Source: JACOZG01 sp964564105 (GTDB lineage Bacteria; Patescibacteriota; Minisyncoccia; Phycocordibacterales; JACOZG01). Taken from it: a DNA stretch of 6,605 nucleotides. How positions within the stretch are numbered: the first letter of the stretch is position 1; every line of letters starts with the position of its first letter. The position numbers and the translations under genes were made by a program. The notes under the pieces were generated by a model. It ran no database searches. It worked only from the letters and a program-made list of their open reading frames with translations, and was not told where the DNA came from. This document shows, in pieces, positions 5,429 through 6,605 of the stretch. Where the stretch lies: contig CAZLZS010000020.1 in assembly GCA_964564105.1 (NCBI GenBank), positions 1 to 6,605 on the forward strand, written 5' to 3'.

Positions 5429-5443
5429 GGCGTTGCCTTGACA
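5423..5443. promoter_or_regulatory. Perfect 9-bp palindrome upstream of the pseudopilin
   Basis: TGTCAAGGC (5423-5431) and GCCTTGACA (5435-5443) are exact inverted copies around GTT. No T tract follows, so it is not an ordinary terminator. It lies about 35 bases before the -10 element of the pseudopilin gene, where an activator or repressor site would be expected. The same TGTCAAGG core lies in the promoter region at 113-128. Confidence 0.45.
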
Positions 5444-5477
5444 ATTACGATTAAGTTACTGAAGACCGCTTTTGGTT

Positions 5478-5483
5478 TATAAT
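5478..5483 (+). promoter_or_regulatory. -10 element of the pseudopilin gene
   Basis: A perfect TATAAT ends eleven bases before the ATG at 5495, so the leader would be about five bases or fewer. The -35 region (about 5455-5461, GTTACTG) is poor, which fits a promoter that needs an activator, possibly at the palindrome at 5423-5443. Confidence 0.5.
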
Positions 5484-5494
5484 GAATCAGGTTT

Positions 5495-5944
5495 ATGCTC
5501 ACGGGTTTTACTCTCATCGAATTACTACTGGTCATCGGTATTTTTCTGGTCGTCGGGATCGCCGTGACGCCGCTCTACGGCAATTTGTCGGTTGCGACCC
5601 AATTGAATGAAGAGGCAAGCCAGCTGGTGCAGACGATCCGGCTGGCCCGCGAGCGCGCGGTATCTGGTTTCCTGGCGAGTCGCCACGGCGTCTGTTTTGA
5701 ATCTGCGGCCGGCGGCGATCGCTATATTCTTTATCAAGGCAATGACTGCGCTACTCGACTGACGAGCGCCGATCGGATTACTGACTTGCCGCCGGCCCTT
5801 GACTTGGCGACGACTTTACCCAGTTCGGAGCTTAATTTTAGCGCCACTGGTGCGCCGTCCAATATCGGCGTTATCACTCTTACCCACGCCGCTTACGGCG
5901 CGCGGACCATCACCATCAATGAACTCGGATTGGTGGAGGAGTAA
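5495..5944 (+). CDS. Type IV pseudopilin, GspH/FimT type
   Basis: This is a minor pilin or pseudopilin, inserted in the inner membrane and assembled by the PilB/PilC machinery encoded upstream. The class III signal is clear: a four-residue leader MLTG cleaved after G4, then FTLIELLLVIGIFLVVG with the conserved Glu at mature position 5 (E9 of the precursor), followed by a hydrophobic helix to about residue 25. The rest (about 35-149) is a beta-rich head with C67 and C85, which could form a disulfide, and a C-terminal pattern (SELNFSATGAPSN, then TITINELGLVEE) typical of GspH/FimT. The leader is unusual in having no Lys or Arg. There is no Shine-Dalgarno sequence and the -10 element lies just upstream. 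No further pilin or prepilin peptidase follows here; a convergent toxin-antitoxin module begins two bases after the stop. Confidence 0.9.
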   Translation: MLTGFTLIELLLVIGIFLVVGIAVTPLYGNLSVATQLNEEASQLVQTIRLARERAVSGFLASRHGVCFESAAGGDRYILYQGNDCATRLTSADRITDLPPALDLATTLPSSELNFSATGAPSNIGVITLTHAAYGARTITINELGLVEE

Positions 5945-5990
5945 TCTTATTTGACGACGACTGATCCTCTTCGAGATTCGATTACTCCTC
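5936..5990. repeat. Exact 11-bp inverted repeat across the pilin-antitoxin junction
   Basis: GAGGAGTAATC (5936-5946), which includes the pseudopilin stop codon, is repeated exactly in inverse as GATTACTCCTC (5980-5990) inside the antitoxin's C-terminal coding region, with 33 bases between. Transcripts from either side could fold here. Neither strand has a T tract directly after it, so termination would not be of the simple intrinsic kind. Confidence 0.5.
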
Positions 5991-6234
5991 GGGCAATATA
6001 CTTTTTAATCAGGGATTGGTAGGGAATATCTAACTCGTTGGCTTTTTCTTTTAAGCGAGCTAGAAGAAATTTCGGTAAGCGAATGGAGATTGAACGAGAA
6101 GACGGTTTCAGGTTAGAGAAAGAGATTCGTTCAAAATCCCGTTGCTCAAAATGGCGGTCGAGATTTAATTTGGACCAAAAATCCCGTTCTTGTTGTTCAT
6201 TGCGGAAACGAGGAATTTTAATTTGTTTCTTCAT
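5947..6234 (-). CDS. CopG-family antitoxin of a BrnT-type toxin
   Basis: This is the antitoxin of a type II toxin-antitoxin pair; it should bind and neutralise the toxin encoded just before it and repress their shared promoter. The 95 residues carry the hallmarks of the CopG_antitoxin family: an N-terminal IPRFRNEQQERDFW (7-20), a linker with LKPSSRS (42-48), and a ribbon-helix-helix-like segment SISIRLPKFLLARLKEKA (48-65) followed by IPYQSLIKKYIARGV (70-84). The ATG at 6234 overlaps the last 17 bases of the toxin gene, a coupled layout. The C-terminal coding end carries half of an 11-bp inverted repeat and its stop is two bases from the convergent pseudopilin stop. Only a weak purine-rich ribosome binding site is seen. 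It differs from classical BrnA (DUF4415) but the same toxin-CopG pairing is known. Confidence 0.88.
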   Translation of the reverse strand: MKKQIKIPRFRNEQQERDFWSKLNLDRHFEQRDFERISFSNLKPSSRSISIRLPKFLLARLKEKANELDIPYQSLIKKYIARGVIESRRGSVVVK

Positions 6235-6514
6235 ATAAGTTTCTTTCCCTTTTATTCAAATCTCTGGCGGAGATTATTCTGATTTTTTCGCCTCGGATGG
6301 CAAAAACCACAAAGAGTAAACGTTCCCTTTTCGTTTCGCCGAGTAAAAGATATCTTGACTCTTGATCAGAATGAATCTCGTCCCGCGCGACTCTTTTTTG
6401 CGGATCGAAAAATACTTCCTCGCATTCCTCATCGGTAACCTGATGTTTGATGAAGTTCTTGTTTTGGTTACCCTGATCCCAATCAAATGTTTGAAGCTGA
6501 TCCAGCCACTCCAT
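6218..6514 (-). CDS. brnT: BrnT-family toxin
   Basis: This is the toxin of the module, related to the RelE-like ribonuclease BrnT. The 98 residues show the family pattern in order: FDWDQGNQNKNFIKHQV (10-26), VFFDP (34-38), the charged HSDQESRYLLLGE (48-60), LLFVVFAIRGEKIRIISARD (66-85) and ERNLYEE (90-96). The core basic residues (R54, R74, R79, R84) are present, so the protein is probably active. The ATG at 6514 is preferred; an in-frame TTG directly before it (6517) is the only extension. The toxin gene precedes the antitoxin gene, as usual for BrnT modules, and the two overlap by 17 bases. Repeats in the upstream region (6518-6560) suggest autoregulation by the complex. The module is AT-richer than the pilus operon, which suits separate acquisition. 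Confidence 0.9.
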   Translation of the reverse strand: MEWLDQLQTFDWDQGNQNKNFIKHQVTDEECEEVFFDPQKRVARDEIHSDQESRYLLLGETKRERLLFVVFAIRGEKIRIISARDLNKRERNLYEETN

Positions 6515-6517
6515 CAA

Positions 6518-6560
6518 TGTATATGCTAATCTATACAGTCATTTTGTCTATACGTACAGT
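6518..6560 (-). promoter_or_regulatory. Likely promoter/operator of the toxin-antitoxin module
   Basis: Directly upstream of the toxin start are TGTATA (6518-6523) and TATACA (6532-6537), a perfect inverted repeat with an 8-base spacer. CTATACAGT (6531-6539) recurs in near-direct form at 6548-6560, where CTATACGTACAG is itself an imperfect palindrome. Read on the minus strand, TATAGA (6535-6530) and TATACA (6523-6518) are possible -10 elements; no good -35 is seen. Multiple half-sites overlapping the promoter fit binding of a CopG ribbon-helix-helix repressor. The repeats are seen; the role is inferred. Confidence 0.45.
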
Positions 6561-6605
6561 TAACCTTATGAGGTGACATTTCTGCTAGATTGGGGTAACA
6601 AAGGT

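Noticed and set aside
5438..5443. TTGACA as a -35 element for the pseudopilin promoter
   Set aside because: It is 34 bases from the TATAAT at 5478, twice the usual spacing, and no -10 element lies at the proper distance.
5411..5443. Start of a CRISPR array or a mobile-element end
   Set aside because: The repeats are only 9 bp, directly adjacent, without spacers, and no transposase or cas gene is nearby.
5288..5482. Reading frame running through 5288-5482
   Set aside because: It overlaps the 70-residue gene in another frame and crosses the terminator and repeats; no initiation signal is seen.
6561..6605. Plus-strand promoter (TGCTAGATT, 6583-6591) for a gene beyond the window
   Set aside because: Only an extended -10 resemblance without a -35; too little sequence remains to support it.

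Overview
The window looks like a piece of a small, moderately GC-rich bacterial chromosome. A member of the Candidate Phyla Radiation (Patescibacteria/Parcubacteria-like) is the best guess. The reasons are the tight operon of a PAS histidine kinase, a receiver-only regulator, a GspE/PilB ATPase and a GspF/PilC platform protein, the 'SHQLKTPLSAI' type of kinase H-box, several genes without a Shine-Dalgarno sequence, and many very small orphan genes. TGA is used as an ordinary stop (at 662 and 5349), so this is not one of the TGA-recoded lineages. The lineage call is inference and no taxonomic marker is complete here.

Left part (1-735): the window opens in the 3' end of a tRNA-like RNA, with a perfect T arm at 74-90 and an acceptor-like 3' strand at 91-98; it is most likely a tmRNA tail but this is uncertain. 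A good promoter (122-149) lies beside an inverted repeat (113-128). It precedes a 30-residue cysteine-rich microprotein (206-298), which is closed by two successive hairpins, the second a textbook terminator (321-357). A 76-residue orphan protein with a clear ribosome binding site follows (432-662), then a long terminator hairpin (685-735).

Centre (754-5063): a -10 element only 7 bases before an ATG starts a four-gene operon with gaps of 11, 5 and 3 bases. It encodes a soluble PAS histidine kinase, a single-domain response regulator, a PilB/GspE-type assembly ATPase and a short PilC/GspF-type inner-membrane platform protein. The ATPase and platform build type IV pilus or pseudopilus fibres, and the two-component pair is presumably their dedicated control. 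A weak terminator-like hairpin overlaps the end of the operon.

Right part (5064-6605): an AT-richer 70-residue orphan gene with a strong Shine-Dalgarno sequence and its own terminator (5137-5407); an intergenic block with a tandem 9-bp repeat and a perfect 9-bp palindrome (5411-5443); a type IV pseudopilin of GspH/FimT type on a nearly leaderless transcript (5495-5944); and, on the opposite strand with its stop only two bases away, a BrnT-type toxin / CopG-type antitoxin module (6514 back to 5947). An exact 11-bp inverted repeat (5936-5946 / 5980-5990) straddles the pilin-antitoxin junction. Clustered TATACA/TGTATA repeats upstream of the toxin look like its operator. No CRISPR array, transposase or rRNA was seen. 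I see no wholly new system. The points most worth following up are the zinc-ribbon microprotein, the kinase/receiver control of the pilus motor, the repeated TGTCAAGG sites and the junction with the toxin-antitoxin module.
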